Origin: Arthrobacter sp. OV608
Lineage (GTDB): Bacteria > Actinomycetota > Actinomycetes > Actinomycetales > Micrococcaceae
Length of the DNA: 64,000 nucleotides
Direction: 5' to 3'
Assembly: GCA_900110595.1 (NCBI GenBank)
Contig: FOEZ01000004.1
Span: forward strand, 248,001 to 312,000
Below, piece after piece: positions 32,445-40,500 of the stretch (the stretch's first letter is position 1; every line of letters begins with the position of its first letter). Under the pieces are notes generated by a model that searched no databases, was not told the origin of the DNA, and worked only from the letters and a program-made list of their open reading frames with translations. A program made the position numbers and the translations under genes.

Positions 32445-33350
32445 TTGAGCTCATTTATTGTCGGCACCGATCTGATTGACCTCTTGGCGACCGCCGCGCG
32501 AAGGATCCGAAACGGCAGAATGCCGGACCTTTTCTTCGACTACGAGGACACTGCCACAGCACAATCGATCGGGGAAGCATTGTCCCACTTCAACATCGTG
32601 GCGGTCTCAGACCACTATCAGGAAGAACGTGCCGAGCCGGAGTACACGTTCACCCCGGTGGATGAGATCCTGACCGGGGCGCTCGAGCCCAGGCATTTGG
32701 TGCAGATCTATTTAGCGGCGAGATGCTACAACTACCAGACCGGCGAGGATCACCCGGAATGGGCCTACAGCCTTCCTTGGGCAACCGTGAAGGCAATTCA
32801 ATTCTGGGCAGAGACAAATCTCTACGGGCGCGGCTGGCCGATCATGAAGCTGAAGAACTCCCCCGGGTACGACTGGGCGGGTATCGAAGACGCGGCGTGG
32901 GAATGGACGCGCGATCACGGCTTCCCCGAGTTGCAGATGATTCCTGGCCGGCTCGACAATGACGAAGTCAGGCAGGCCATCACTGCTACCGGACAGATGC
33001 TTGACCAAGCGTCCGCGGCACTGGGGATGTCCAAGGTCTCGCTGCTCGCCCGTCTTGTTCTGGCTGCCTATGAGGACGCCACCTATCTGATCCTCGAATC
33101 TGAAAATGGACGATTCGTCCGCGGTACGCTCTTCCGGGAAGCCGGGGAGAAGATCGCGGAAATCAGCTCCCCGGAAGCTGGCCATGGCCCCGACTCAACC
33201 GGCGGAGAAGAAGTCCGAGCACTCCTTGCCACCGTTGATCCCGGCACGGCAAACCCGGCATGGACAGAGTTCGCCCCAGGGATGTCCTGCCGCTGCCTGA
33301 AGGATCTCAAGCGATTAACTTGGAAAAGGCATCTGCTTGGTCACCGATAA
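32445..33350 (+). CDS. Hypothetical protein, cargo of the Tn402-type insertion
   Basis: Predicted soluble protein of 301 residues, not recognised. The start is taken as TTG at 32445 (product begins LSSFIVGTDLIDLLATAA), because the region before it in the longer frame to 32340 has unusual composition and runs close to the inner transposon end. Visible: a helical N terminus, an acidic segment FFDYEDTATAQSIGEAL, a Trp-rich middle (WAYSLPWATVKAIQFWAETN; AAWEWTRDHGF), a helix resembling a dimerisation helix (ATGQMLDQASAALGMSKVSLLARL) and a basic Cys-containing C terminus. GGGGGA precedes the start. Codon use looks chromosomal. Confidence in the reading frame is fair, in function none. Confidence 0.6.
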   Translation: MSSFIVGTDLIDLLATAARRIRNGRMPDLFFDYEDTATAQSIGEALSHFNIVAVSDHYQEERAEPEYTFTPVDEILTGALEPRHLVQIYLAARCYNYQTGEDHPEWAYSLPWATVKAIQFWAETNLYGRGWPIMKLKNSPGYDWAGIEDAAWEWTRDHGFPELQMIPGRLDNDEVRQAITATGQMLDQASAALGMSKVSLLARLVLAAYEDATYLILESENGRFVRGTLFREAGEKIAEISSPEAGHGPDSTGGEEVRALLATVDPGTANPAWTEFAPGMSCRCLKDLKRLTWKRHLLGHR

Positions 33351-33517
33351 CTGCCCGTCGACGGCCCAGCGACACCTGACCGAGCGTCTCGCGCTGCGGC
33401 TGTGCACATCAACTGACGGATGCAAGTCGGCTCGTCCGACTTGCGCGATCAATCCTAAGCATGCTTAGTATGGGTGTAGCCGAATGCGAACGGCTGCCAA
33501 CCAGAGGAGGAAACACC

Positions 33518-33691
33518 ATGGGACTAGGCGACAAGATTGAGAACGCTGCCGAGAAGGCTGGCGGCAAGGGCAAGGAAGCGGCCGGTAACGCCACAGGCGA
33601 TGACAGCCTGAAGGCTGAAGGCCAGACGGACCAGGCCAAAGGCGACGTGAAGCAGGCCGGCGAAAAGGTCAAAGACGCCTTCAAAGACTGA
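33518..33691 (+). CDS. CsbD family stress-response protein
   Basis: Short hydrophilic protein of 57 residues: MGLGDKIENAAEKAGGKGKE, then AAGNATGDDSLKAEGQ, then TDQAKGDVKQAGEKVKDA. Repeated Lys/Ala/Gly/Gln helices with K-x-E-G-Q-x-D-Q-x-K are the CsbD signature. Family members are induced by general stress (sigma-B in Bacillus), biochemical role unknown. AGAGGAGG lies 8 nt before the ATG at 33518; the longer frame from 33461 lacks such a site. Carried within the Tn402-type insertion. Confidence 0.9.
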   Translation: MGLGDKIENAAEKAGGKGKEAAGNATGDDSLKAEGQTDQAKGDVKQAGEKVKDAFKD

Positions 33692-33706
33692 ATGATTTTA
33701 CGAAAG

Positions 33707-33737
33707 GGTGCGCTCAGCGAACGGGGCGCACCTTTTT
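33707..33737 (+). terminator. Rho-independent terminator after csbD-like gene
   Basis: GGTGCGC/GCGCACC stem (33707-33713 with 33726-33732) with a 12-nt loop and TTTTT directly after. Confidence 0.8.
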
Positions 33738-34179
33738 CGTGCCCTCATTTTGCTGCGCCTCAAACCCCGCGCGGCACAGTCCTAGACTTTCGGCATGCAC
33801 CCCGTTAGCGGCAATCGGCCTGGTGTTCCTCGCCGAGATTGCCCCAGCGCCAATCGTTTGCGAGGACGCTGGAGCTCGCAAATCCGCATAAATGAATGGC
33901 AGGGACTATGGCCAGCAACAGTGTGGTGGGGCGGGATGAGTGCTGCCGGAAATCTGTGGCGGGCGACTGGGAGCCGGCTTATGGGTGGGGGGACGGCTTC
34001 TGCCGTAGGCATCGCAGCTCTATCGATGTAGCCGGCATTTCCTGCACTCAAAGTGCGTGGCACACCTGTACAAGGTTCCTGTTCCCCTGGAGAACCCGGT
34101 GTGGTACGAATGGGACGACCGCAAGCAACCGTCTTGCAGCCTAGGGTTGGTCCGAATATTTGGGAAGGTAAGGACTAAG
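33738..34179. other. Gene-poor stretch inside the insertion
   Basis: About 440 bp with several short overlapping open frames in different phases, none with a good ribosome site, family motif or steady codon pattern. No gene is called. Composition is less GC-rich than the flanking chromosome. Confidence 0.5.
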
Positions 34180-34335
34180 GTGCTTTCACTCGGAGTTGTT
34201 CTACTAATCCTCGGTTATATTTTCGGCATTGGAATACTGATAACGATTGGGTGGATTCTGGTTGTTATTGGACTCGTGCTTTTCGTGCTCGGTGCAATCG
34301 GACGACCCCTTGCCGGAAGACGGTACTGGTACTAA
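34180..34335 (+). CDS. DUF6131-like two-helix membrane peptide
   Basis: Peptide of 51 residues starting with GTG: VLSLGVVLLILGYIFGIG, then ILITIGWILVVIGLVLFVLG, ending AIGRPLAGRRYWY. Two membrane helices joined by a Gly turn, and the ending GRP-x-GGRR-x-W-aromatic, are characteristic of the actinobacterial DUF6131 family. AAGGACTAAG precedes the start; a longer frame from 34057 adds an unrelated hydrophilic N terminus and is not preferred. Function unknown. These peptides often sit near CsbD and other stress genes, as here. Confidence 0.8.
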   Translation: MLSLGVVLLILGYIFGIGILITIGWILVVIGLVLFVLGAIGRPLAGRRYWY

Positions 34336-34664
34336 TCGCGGCCCCATTTCGCTACAAGGACCGCGGAAGTCCTCCCCCGTATACGTATTGCCTGGAATGT
34401 AAGGGGCTGGGGACGCTGGGTCCACCAGCCGCTGTTTTAGCGCGCCGTGGGGATCTCGCCGCAGTCCGGGCACTCGCCAATAAGCCCGCGTCAAAGCCCT
34501 TGGCGCATCTGGGGCTAAGACCTTCAATAACTGGCTTCGTTGTCGCTGGATAGGCGGTTTGTGCCGGTAGAGGATCCTTACCCGGAATACGCAGGATAGA
34601 TGCGCATGGGGTCCGTTTGTGCCGCCAACAGCCGGCTCGCTGAACGATGTCCCACACGTGATTG
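34336..34664. other. Gene-poor stretch inside the insertion
   Basis: About 330 bp. A 101-codon minus-strand frame (34352-34657) has no ribosome site or recognisable features and is not called. Nothing else is seen. Confidence 0.45.
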
Positions 34665-34946
34665 CTAGAGATGTTCTTCCCTAGTCCCTCGGGCGCTAAC
34701 TATGCGCACGACGCAACGTGCGAAGTAAACGACGGCCCCCGCGCTCACGACGCCCAAGATCCATGTCCCTTCGATCCCGAGCATCGGACCACTAGTGCAG
34801 GTACCGATGGCGCCCGACTCAACAACGTAGTCAAAGCACTCACCTCCCCCTGATCCGATGAAGAAGGCGTTTAAGACGATTACGCCCAGGATCGCCATCG
34901 CCCAAGGCCACAACCGCTGTGATCGATACGCTGCACTTGCGTCCAT
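34665..34946 (-). CDS. Possible small membrane protein with two helices
   Basis: A 93-residue product beginning MDASAAYRSQRLWPWAM. Two hydrophobic segments, AMAILGVIVLNAFFIG and GTWILGVVSAGAVVYFAR, flank a loop with two Cys residues (GGGECFDYVVESGAIGTCTSG) that could form a disulfide outside the membrane. The start at 34946 is chosen as the first Met close to helix 1; the open frame continues to 35261 with sequence that looks non-coding. The ribosome site is weak. Carried in the insertion between DUF6131 and the lipoprotein gene. Unknown function. Confidence 0.45.
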   Translation of the reverse strand: MDASAAYRSQRLWPWAMAILGVIVLNAFFIGSGGGECFDYVVESGAIGTCTSGPMLGIEGTWILGVVSAGAVVYFARCVVRIVSARGTREEHL

Positions 34947-35169
34947 GAACCGACCATACACGCGGGCAACAAAATATCGGGGTTTCCAGGTCTCAATCTG
35001 AGCACCTAGAACCACCGGACTGGCAGGCGCTACTAGGTGGCTCCGCCAGCGCCCGCTAGCCGGTCGATCACCGCACTGTTGGTGCACGTTAGTCGGACGG
35101 CCCTGGAGTAGTGACAGGATTACGCGATGACGACAATTCGTATGCCTGCCGGAGTCCGCGGGGCGGATG

Positions 35170-36213
35170 TCAGCTCCCGGGTCTGTTGATGGGCTTGTCC
35201 AGCGCCACGCTGATGGTCTGCCCTGGCGCAAGTTCGCCATTGGGCAGGTCTGTGTATTCATACCAAGACCCGGCCGTGCCCGTGCTCGGACGATTGGCCG
35301 AGCGCAGGTCAGTCACGCCGAATCGAAACGAAACTTGCCGCTCGGTGTCCCCTGGGGCGGTGGTATAGGTCAGCGGAATATTTTGGGCATCGGTGGTGAA
35401 CGTTCCCTGGGCGCCCTCGATGGTCAGTTCGCCGGGTATCAGTCGAACCTTCGTGCCGGCATGGATGGGCTGATCCGCCGACAGCGAGGGGTTGTACAGC
35501 AGGATCTGTGCCGTGGTTGAGCGGAACTTGTAGCCAAGGCTGTCGAACGAGTCACCGTCCACCGTGGTGTAGAAGACCGTCTGGCCGAATGAGTTGTTGA
35601 CCGAGGCACCCGAGCCGGACCTGCTGTCTACCGGCTTCTTCTGCAGCTGGATGACCTTGCCGGCCTGGATGAAGAAGACGTTTCCCTTTTCGTAGGTGAA
35701 CGGGACCTTGTTCGCTTCCGCCAACTGCTCAGAGGTCAGGTTGAACCGGTAGGTGATGCCGGCCAGGCTGTCTTCGGGCTCTATTGTGTAACCCGTTGGA
35801 ATGCCGTTTGCGTCAACCGTTGCAGCCCCCTTGGCACCCGGCATGGGACCGGTCGGAATCAGCCGGAGCCGTGTGTCCGGAGTGAGGGGAGTTCCTGGCT
35901 GGAGTCCGTTGAACGCGGCGACTTTCGCCTCGGATAGCTTGTACGCCGCCGCCACGGCCGGGAGGGTGTCTCCTGGAACGGTGGTGTAGAAGTCCGCGTT
36001 GCCAAACGAGTCCCGCACGGTTTCTCCACTCAGGGCAGGCTTCGCAGCGGACGACGCAACTGCAGCGGGGGTGGTCTGGGCGGCCGGTTCCGCCTGGGTT
36101 GGAGCATCCGCGTAAGTGCACCCTGCCAGTCCCAGCGACAGCACAACAAGCAGCGCTGGCCGAACCGCGGGCAGGCCAGTCGTCGTCTTTGCTGTATTGC
36201 CAGTTCCCACCAT
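35170..36213 (-). CDS. LysM-domain lipoprotein
   Basis: Predicted lipoprotein of 347 residues. The signal peptide contains LLVVLSLGLAGC, a lipobox with the Cys at about 32. After a Thr/Ala/Pro linker come four LysM-like units: FYTTVPGDTLPAVAAAYKLS at about 75, YTIEPEDSLAGITYRFNLT at about 145, FYTTVDGDSFDSLGYKFRS at about 215 and YTTAPGDTERQVSFRFGVT at about 285. LysM binds peptidoglycan, so the protein probably bridges membrane and wall. GGGGGC lies 8 nt before the ATG at 36213; the upstream TTG at 36249 lacks a site. Cargo of the insertion, transcribed towards its left end. Confidence 0.8.
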   Translation of the reverse strand: MVGTGNTAKTTTGLPAVRPALLVVLSLGLAGCTYADAPTQAEPAAQTTPAAVASSAAKPALSGETVRDSFGNADFYTTVPGDTLPAVAAAYKLSEAKVAAFNGLQPGTPLTPDTRLRLIPTGPMPGAKGAATVDANGIPTGYTIEPEDSLAGITYRFNLTSEQLAEANKVPFTYEKGNVFFIQAGKVIQLQKKPVDSRSGSGASVNNSFGQTVFYTTVDGDSFDSLGYKFRSTTAQILLYNPSLSADQPIHAGTKVRLIPGELTIEGAQGTFTTDAQNIPLTYTTAPGDTERQVSFRFGVTDLRSANRPSTGTAGSWYEYTDLPNGELAPGQTISVALDKPINRPGS

Positions 36214-36401
36214 GGATATGCCCCCATAAGTCCGGCGTAGCCGAGTCAAGGCCCAGAATGGACCAAAAGCGAGCCTAGTGGATAAACCGTGAGCCGCAGT
36301 AGCGGCCGTCCCTGCTGCCAGCCGTATGCGGGACTGTTTCTTATATACCCAATAGACCTTTCATTCCTTTGACGGGCTGTGCAGATGACTTCGGACATTC
36401 T

Positions 36402-36426
36402 GTGCAGTCGACTTCGGAAACTGACA
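36402..36426 (-). repeat. Right inner terminal-type inverted repeat
   Basis: Reads TGTCAGTTTCCGAAGTCGAC on the minus strand and ends TGCAC; a subterminal unit lies at 36379-36398. Partner of 32250-32274. About 315 bp without a supportable gene separate it from the outer end. Confidence 0.75.
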
Positions 36427-36743
36427 ATGGCGTCGCCATTCCTTAACATGGCGCATGGGACCCTCTGTCTTACACCGGGGATTTCGCCACGCCCGCCCGT
36501 GCGGCGGACAGATTTAGAGCGTCGGGGCAGGCGACTTGGAGCATTTCGGATGTGCATTTCAGGGCAATCCGTCGTGGTCGTTGGAGGGGTTCCGGCTGAG
36601 GAAAACGGCAGTAATCCGTTCCCCATCTGGATGTCTCATAACCTCAGCGCCCCGAATCCCCCAGGTTTCGAGAGGCATCGCGGTCCCAGCCAGCCACTCA
36701 TCAAAACCCGCCTGCGCAAACCCCCGGAATTCAGCCGGATTAT

Positions 36744-36768
36744 GTGCGGCCGGCTTCTGAAAACGACA
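36744..36768 (-). repeat. Right outer terminal inverted repeat
   Basis: 25 bp beginning TGTCGTTTTCAGAAG on the minus strand. This is very close to the initial-end repeat of Tn402 and class 1 integrons as I recall it (two differences). Confidence 0.85.
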
Positions 36769-36773
36769 TTAGA
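36769..36773. repeat. Target-site duplication, right copy (TTAGA)
   Basis: Five bases directly outside the right inverted repeat; the first three are the stop codon of the minus-strand hydrolase gene, so the element entered exactly at its end. Confidence 0.85.
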
Positions 36774-37581
36774 ACCAGATGCGGGTCCAGGCTTCGGCTG
36801 CCGCCGCCACGCTGGTCCAGTGGGTCCGGGCTATCGCCCAGCCGGCCACGCACAACCCCACCATTGCGTACGCGCTCACGGGAATGAGCAGCAGCCATTC
36901 GCGCTTGGACCCCGCCCGGCCGAGCAATGGCAGGGACAGTGCGCCGTTGGGCCGCCACACCTGGCGCAGCAGCGGCAGCCGGCGCAGCACCTTGGGCGGC
37001 CGGATCACCAGCGGCCACAGAAGGGGCACCCCGTTGGTGGTGATGAGGTCCCCCACAATGTGCACAAGCACGCCCGTGAGCATCGAGACGGGCAGCCAGG
37101 TCCACTGGTCCGGTGCGAACCAGGTGACAAGCCCGGCCATGGTCAGCGCGAAGATCCAGTTGCTGATGAACCCCGCCTTCGGGAACAGCTTGAGCGCCTT
37201 GGCCGCGATGTTGATCATAAACATGCACAGCAGTCCGGCGCCCACGGACAGCAGGCCCCACTGGGTCTGCAGCTGGAACTGACCGGCCAAGGTGGCCAGC
37301 AGCACAAAGAAGGCGGCTCCGAGGACGGAGTGCGTCCCCTGCCGGTGCCCGCCGCTGGCATTTTCAATTCCGACGGCGATCAGATTCGACAGCGGCGGCA
37401 GGGCATTCGCTACCGTGCTGTGCCGGTGGTCCCAGTCGCAGACCAGGGCGGTGCCCGCCGTCGCCATCCCGCCGATCAGGATCCCGGTGGCGTCCAGCGG
37501 ATACCAGCCAAGGGTGTACGGCCCCGTTGAGGCAATAGCTACCCACGCCGCGGCTCCCGACGCGGCGTGATGTCCTCCCAT
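36769..37581 (-). CDS. YdjM-like membrane-bound metal-dependent hydrolase (DUF457)
   Basis: Integral membrane protein of 270 residues in the DUF457/YdjM family (LexA-regulated in E. coli). Family signs are the early MGGHHAASGAAAWVA, the metal-ligand-like HxxxxxxxxxD pattern in DWDHRHSTVANALPPLS, the second His motif GGHRQGTHSVLG, and HIVGDLITTNGVPLLWP. About six membrane helices. ATG at 37581 is preferred to a TTG one codon upstream. It lies 6 bp after the mfd stop, so it is probably the last gene of an mfd transcript, linking it to DNA damage by neighbourhood only. Confidence 0.87.
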   Translation of the reverse strand: MGGHHAASGAAAWVAIASTGPYTLGWYPLDATGILIGGMATAGTALVCDWDHRHSTVANALPPLSNLIAVGIENASGGHRQGTHSVLGAAFFVLLATLAGQFQLQTQWGLLSVGAGLLCMFMINIAAKALKLFPKAGFISNWIFALTMAGLVTWFAPDQWTWLPVSMLTGVLVHIVGDLITTNGVPLLWPLVIRPPKVLRRLPLLRQVWRPNGALSLPLLGRAGSKREWLLLIPVSAYAMVGLCVAGWAIARTHWTSVAAAAEAWTRIWF

Positions 37582-37587
37582 CAAGTC

Positions 37588-40500
37588 CTATCCCACCGCC
37601 AGCGGTGCGTCCGAGAAAATGTTGCGGATGACGCCGTTGGCCCATTCCAGGATTTCCGCGTCCTGCAGGTCCCGGCCGCCGATCTTGGCCGTTTTCGGCT
37701 TGGGGATCAGCACGGCGTCGAGGGCCGGCTTGGACTGGGATCCCGGGTACATCCGGTTCAGCCGCATCACCTTGGACTCCGGCAGGGTGGCCGGCGAGAA
37801 CTTGATGAAGTTGCCCTGGAGTGCGACGTCGGACAGGCCGGCTTCCCGGGCTCCCACCCGGAAGCGGGCCACGGCCACCAGGTTCTGGGCGGGCAGCGGC
37901 GGCTCGCCGTACCGGTCCACCAGCTCAGCCAGGACTTCGTCGATGGCCTCGTTGGTGAGGGCTGCCGCGAGCTTGCGGTAGGCCTCCAGCCGGAGCCGCT
38001 CCCCCGGCACGTAGTCGTGCGGGAGGTGGGCGTTGACCGGCAGTTCGATCTTCATCTCGGCGGCCTTCTCCTCGGCCTCGCCGCGGAAGTCGGCCACGGC
38101 CTCCCCCACCAGGCGGATGTAGAGGTCGAAGCCCACGCCCTGGATGTGGCCGGACTGTTCGCCGCCCAGCAGGTTGCCGGCGCCGCGTATTTCGAGGTCC
38201 TTCATGGCCAGCTGCATGCCGGCGCCCAGTTCGTTGTGCGTGGCCACCGCTTTGAGCCGTTCGAGTGCCACCTCGCCCAGCGGCTTCTCCGACGGGTAGA
38301 GGAAGTAGGCGTACGCACGCTCGCGGCCGCGGCCCACGCGCCCGCGGAGCTGGTGAAGCTGGGACAGGCCGTACTTGTCCGCGCCGTCCACAATCAGGGT
38401 GTTGGCGTTGGAGATGTCCAGGCCGGTTTCGATGATGGTGGTGCACACCAGCACGTCGAACCGCTTTTCCCAGAAGTCCACGATGATCTGCTCCAGGCGG
38501 CTCTCGGACATCTGCCCGTGGGCCACCTCCACCCGTGCTTCCGGCACGAGCTCGCGGATCTTCGCCGCGGTGCGCTCAATGGTGGACACCCGGTTGTGGA
38601 CCAGGAACACCTGGCCCTCGCGCATCAGCTCACGCCGAATGGCGGCCGAGGTCTGCTTGTCCGTGTAGGGCCCCACATAGGTCAGGACAGGGTGCCGCTC
38701 CTCCGGCGGGGTAGCCAGGGTGGAGGTTTCCCGGATGCCGGTGAGGGACATTTCCAGGGTGCGGGGAATCGGGGTGGCGCTCATGGCCAGCACATCGACG
38801 TTAGTGCGCATTTTCTTCAGCGCTTCTTTGTGCTCGACGCCGAAGCGCTGTTCCTCGTCCACGATGACCAGGCCCAGGTCCTTGAACTCGAAGTCCTTGG
38901 ACAGCAGCCGGTGCGTGCCGATCACCACGTCAACAGATCCGCTCTTGACGCCTTCCACCGTCTCCTTGGTTTCCTTGGTCCCCTGGAAGCGGGACAGTGC
39001 CTTGACCCGCAGCGGGAACCCGGAGAACCGCTCGGTGAACGTTTCGTAGTGCTGCTGGGCCAGCAGGGTGGTGGGCACCAGCACGGCCACCTGCTTGCCG
39101 TCCTGCACGGCCTTGAACGCGGCACGCACGGCGATTTCCGTCTTGCCGTAGCCCACATCGCCGGAGACCAGCCGGTCCATGGGGATCTCGCGTTCCATGT
39201 CCGCCTTGACCTCGTTGATGGTGGTCAGCTGATCGGGGGTCTCCACGTAGGGGAAGGCTTCCTCGAGCTCGCGCTGCCACGGCGTGTCCGGGGCGAAGGC
39301 GTGCCCACGGGAGGCCATCCGGGCCGAATACAGCCGGATCAGCTCGCCCGCGATCTCCTTGACCGCCTTCCGGGCCTTGGACTTGGTGCTGGCCCAGTCC
39401 GCGCCGCCCATCTTGCTCAGGACCGGGGTGTCGCCGCCGACGTAGCGCGTCACCTGGTCCAGCTGGTCCGTGGGGACAAACAGCCGGTCCCCCGGGGCGC
39501 CGCGCTTGGAAGGCGCGTACTCCAGGGCCAGGTACTCGCGCACGCCGTCACCGCCGCCGGCAACCTTGCGCTGGATCAGCTCCACGAACCTGCCGATGCC
39601 GTGCTGCTCGTGCACCACGTGGTCGCCCGCAACAAGCTGCAGCGGGTCCACTGCGTTGCGGCGCTTCGAGGGCATGCGGCGCATGTCCTTGGTGGATCCG
39701 GCGGAGGTGCGGCCCAGCAGGTCGGCTTCGGTGAGCAGGCCGAGCTTCAGCCCGTCCAGGACGAAACCGCGTCCGACGGCGGCAGTGGTCACCTCGATGA
39801 TGCCCGCCTGGGGTTCGTGGTCCAGGCTGTCCACCCGGGCGCAGGGGATGTCCGCGTCGTGGAACAGTTCGGCAAGGCGCTGGGCGGGGCCGGGGCCCTC
39901 GGTGGCCACCACGATCCGCCACTGGTCGCGCACGTGGGACCCGATAAACTCCATCATTTCCGCCACATCACCCTGGTAGCCGCGCGGTTCGCGGGCGTGC
40001 AGGTTCAGGACGTCGATCTCGGGCAGCAGTTCCTCGTCCTGGGCCAGCGACGTAATGGACCACCACGAAACCCCGTGCTCCAGGGAGGAGGTGCGGGTGT
40101 CCGTCAGTGACCGGAAGCTGGCGGAATGGAGGGCAGCACTTGCCTGCGAGCTGAGGTCCAGCGGCGCGGTCCCGCCGTCGGACGCCGTGGACCAGGCCGC
40201 TTCCAGGAATTCCTCATTGGTGGCGGCGAGGTCGTGGGCGCGGGTGCGGACCTTCTCCGGTTCGATGACAACGGAGATGGAACCGGCGGGCAGCTGCTCC
40301 ACAAACGGGACCATGGCGTCCACCAGCACCGGAGCCAGGGATTCCATGCCTTCCACCGCGATGCCGCCGGCGATTTTCTCGAGCATGTCTGCTGCCGCCG
40401 GAAGCTGCGCCTTGAGCGTGGCGGCCCGGGACATCACGGACGGGGTGATGAGGATTTCACGGCACGGCGGTGCATGCAGTTCGGTGGGGTGGTGCAGTCC

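Larger units (their letters stand above)
32178..36768. mobile_element. Tn402/Tn5053-type insertion without transposase genes
   Basis: The ends are 25-bp inverted repeats (32178-32202 and 36744-36768) identical at 21 of 25 positions, beginning (T/C)GTC(A/G)TTTTCAGAAG and ending CGCAC, the form of the terminal repeats of Tn402/Tn5053 transposons and class 1 integrons. Directly outside both ends is the same 5-bp sequence, TTAGA, the duplication length made by this family. No tniA, tniB, tniQ or resolvase frame is visible inside. Cargo: an unknown protein, CsbD, a DUF6131 protein, a small membrane protein and a LysM lipoprotein. It must have been moved by an enzyme supplied in trans, or it has lost its own. 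Confidence 0.85.

Noticed and set aside
36246..36626. 126-codon minus-strand frame near the right end of the insertion
   Set aside because: It runs straight through the inner inverted repeat and has no ribosome site; probably not a gene.
32178..36768. Class 1 integron
   Set aside because: Although the ends resemble those of integrons, there is no intI, attI, attC site or sul/qac segment inside.
37567..40110. Open frame of 847 codons on the plus strand opposite mfd
   Set aside because: It lies antisense to clear mfd sequence, and its product is rich in His/Gln/Gly/Arg repeats typical of a reverse-strand shadow in GC-rich DNA.
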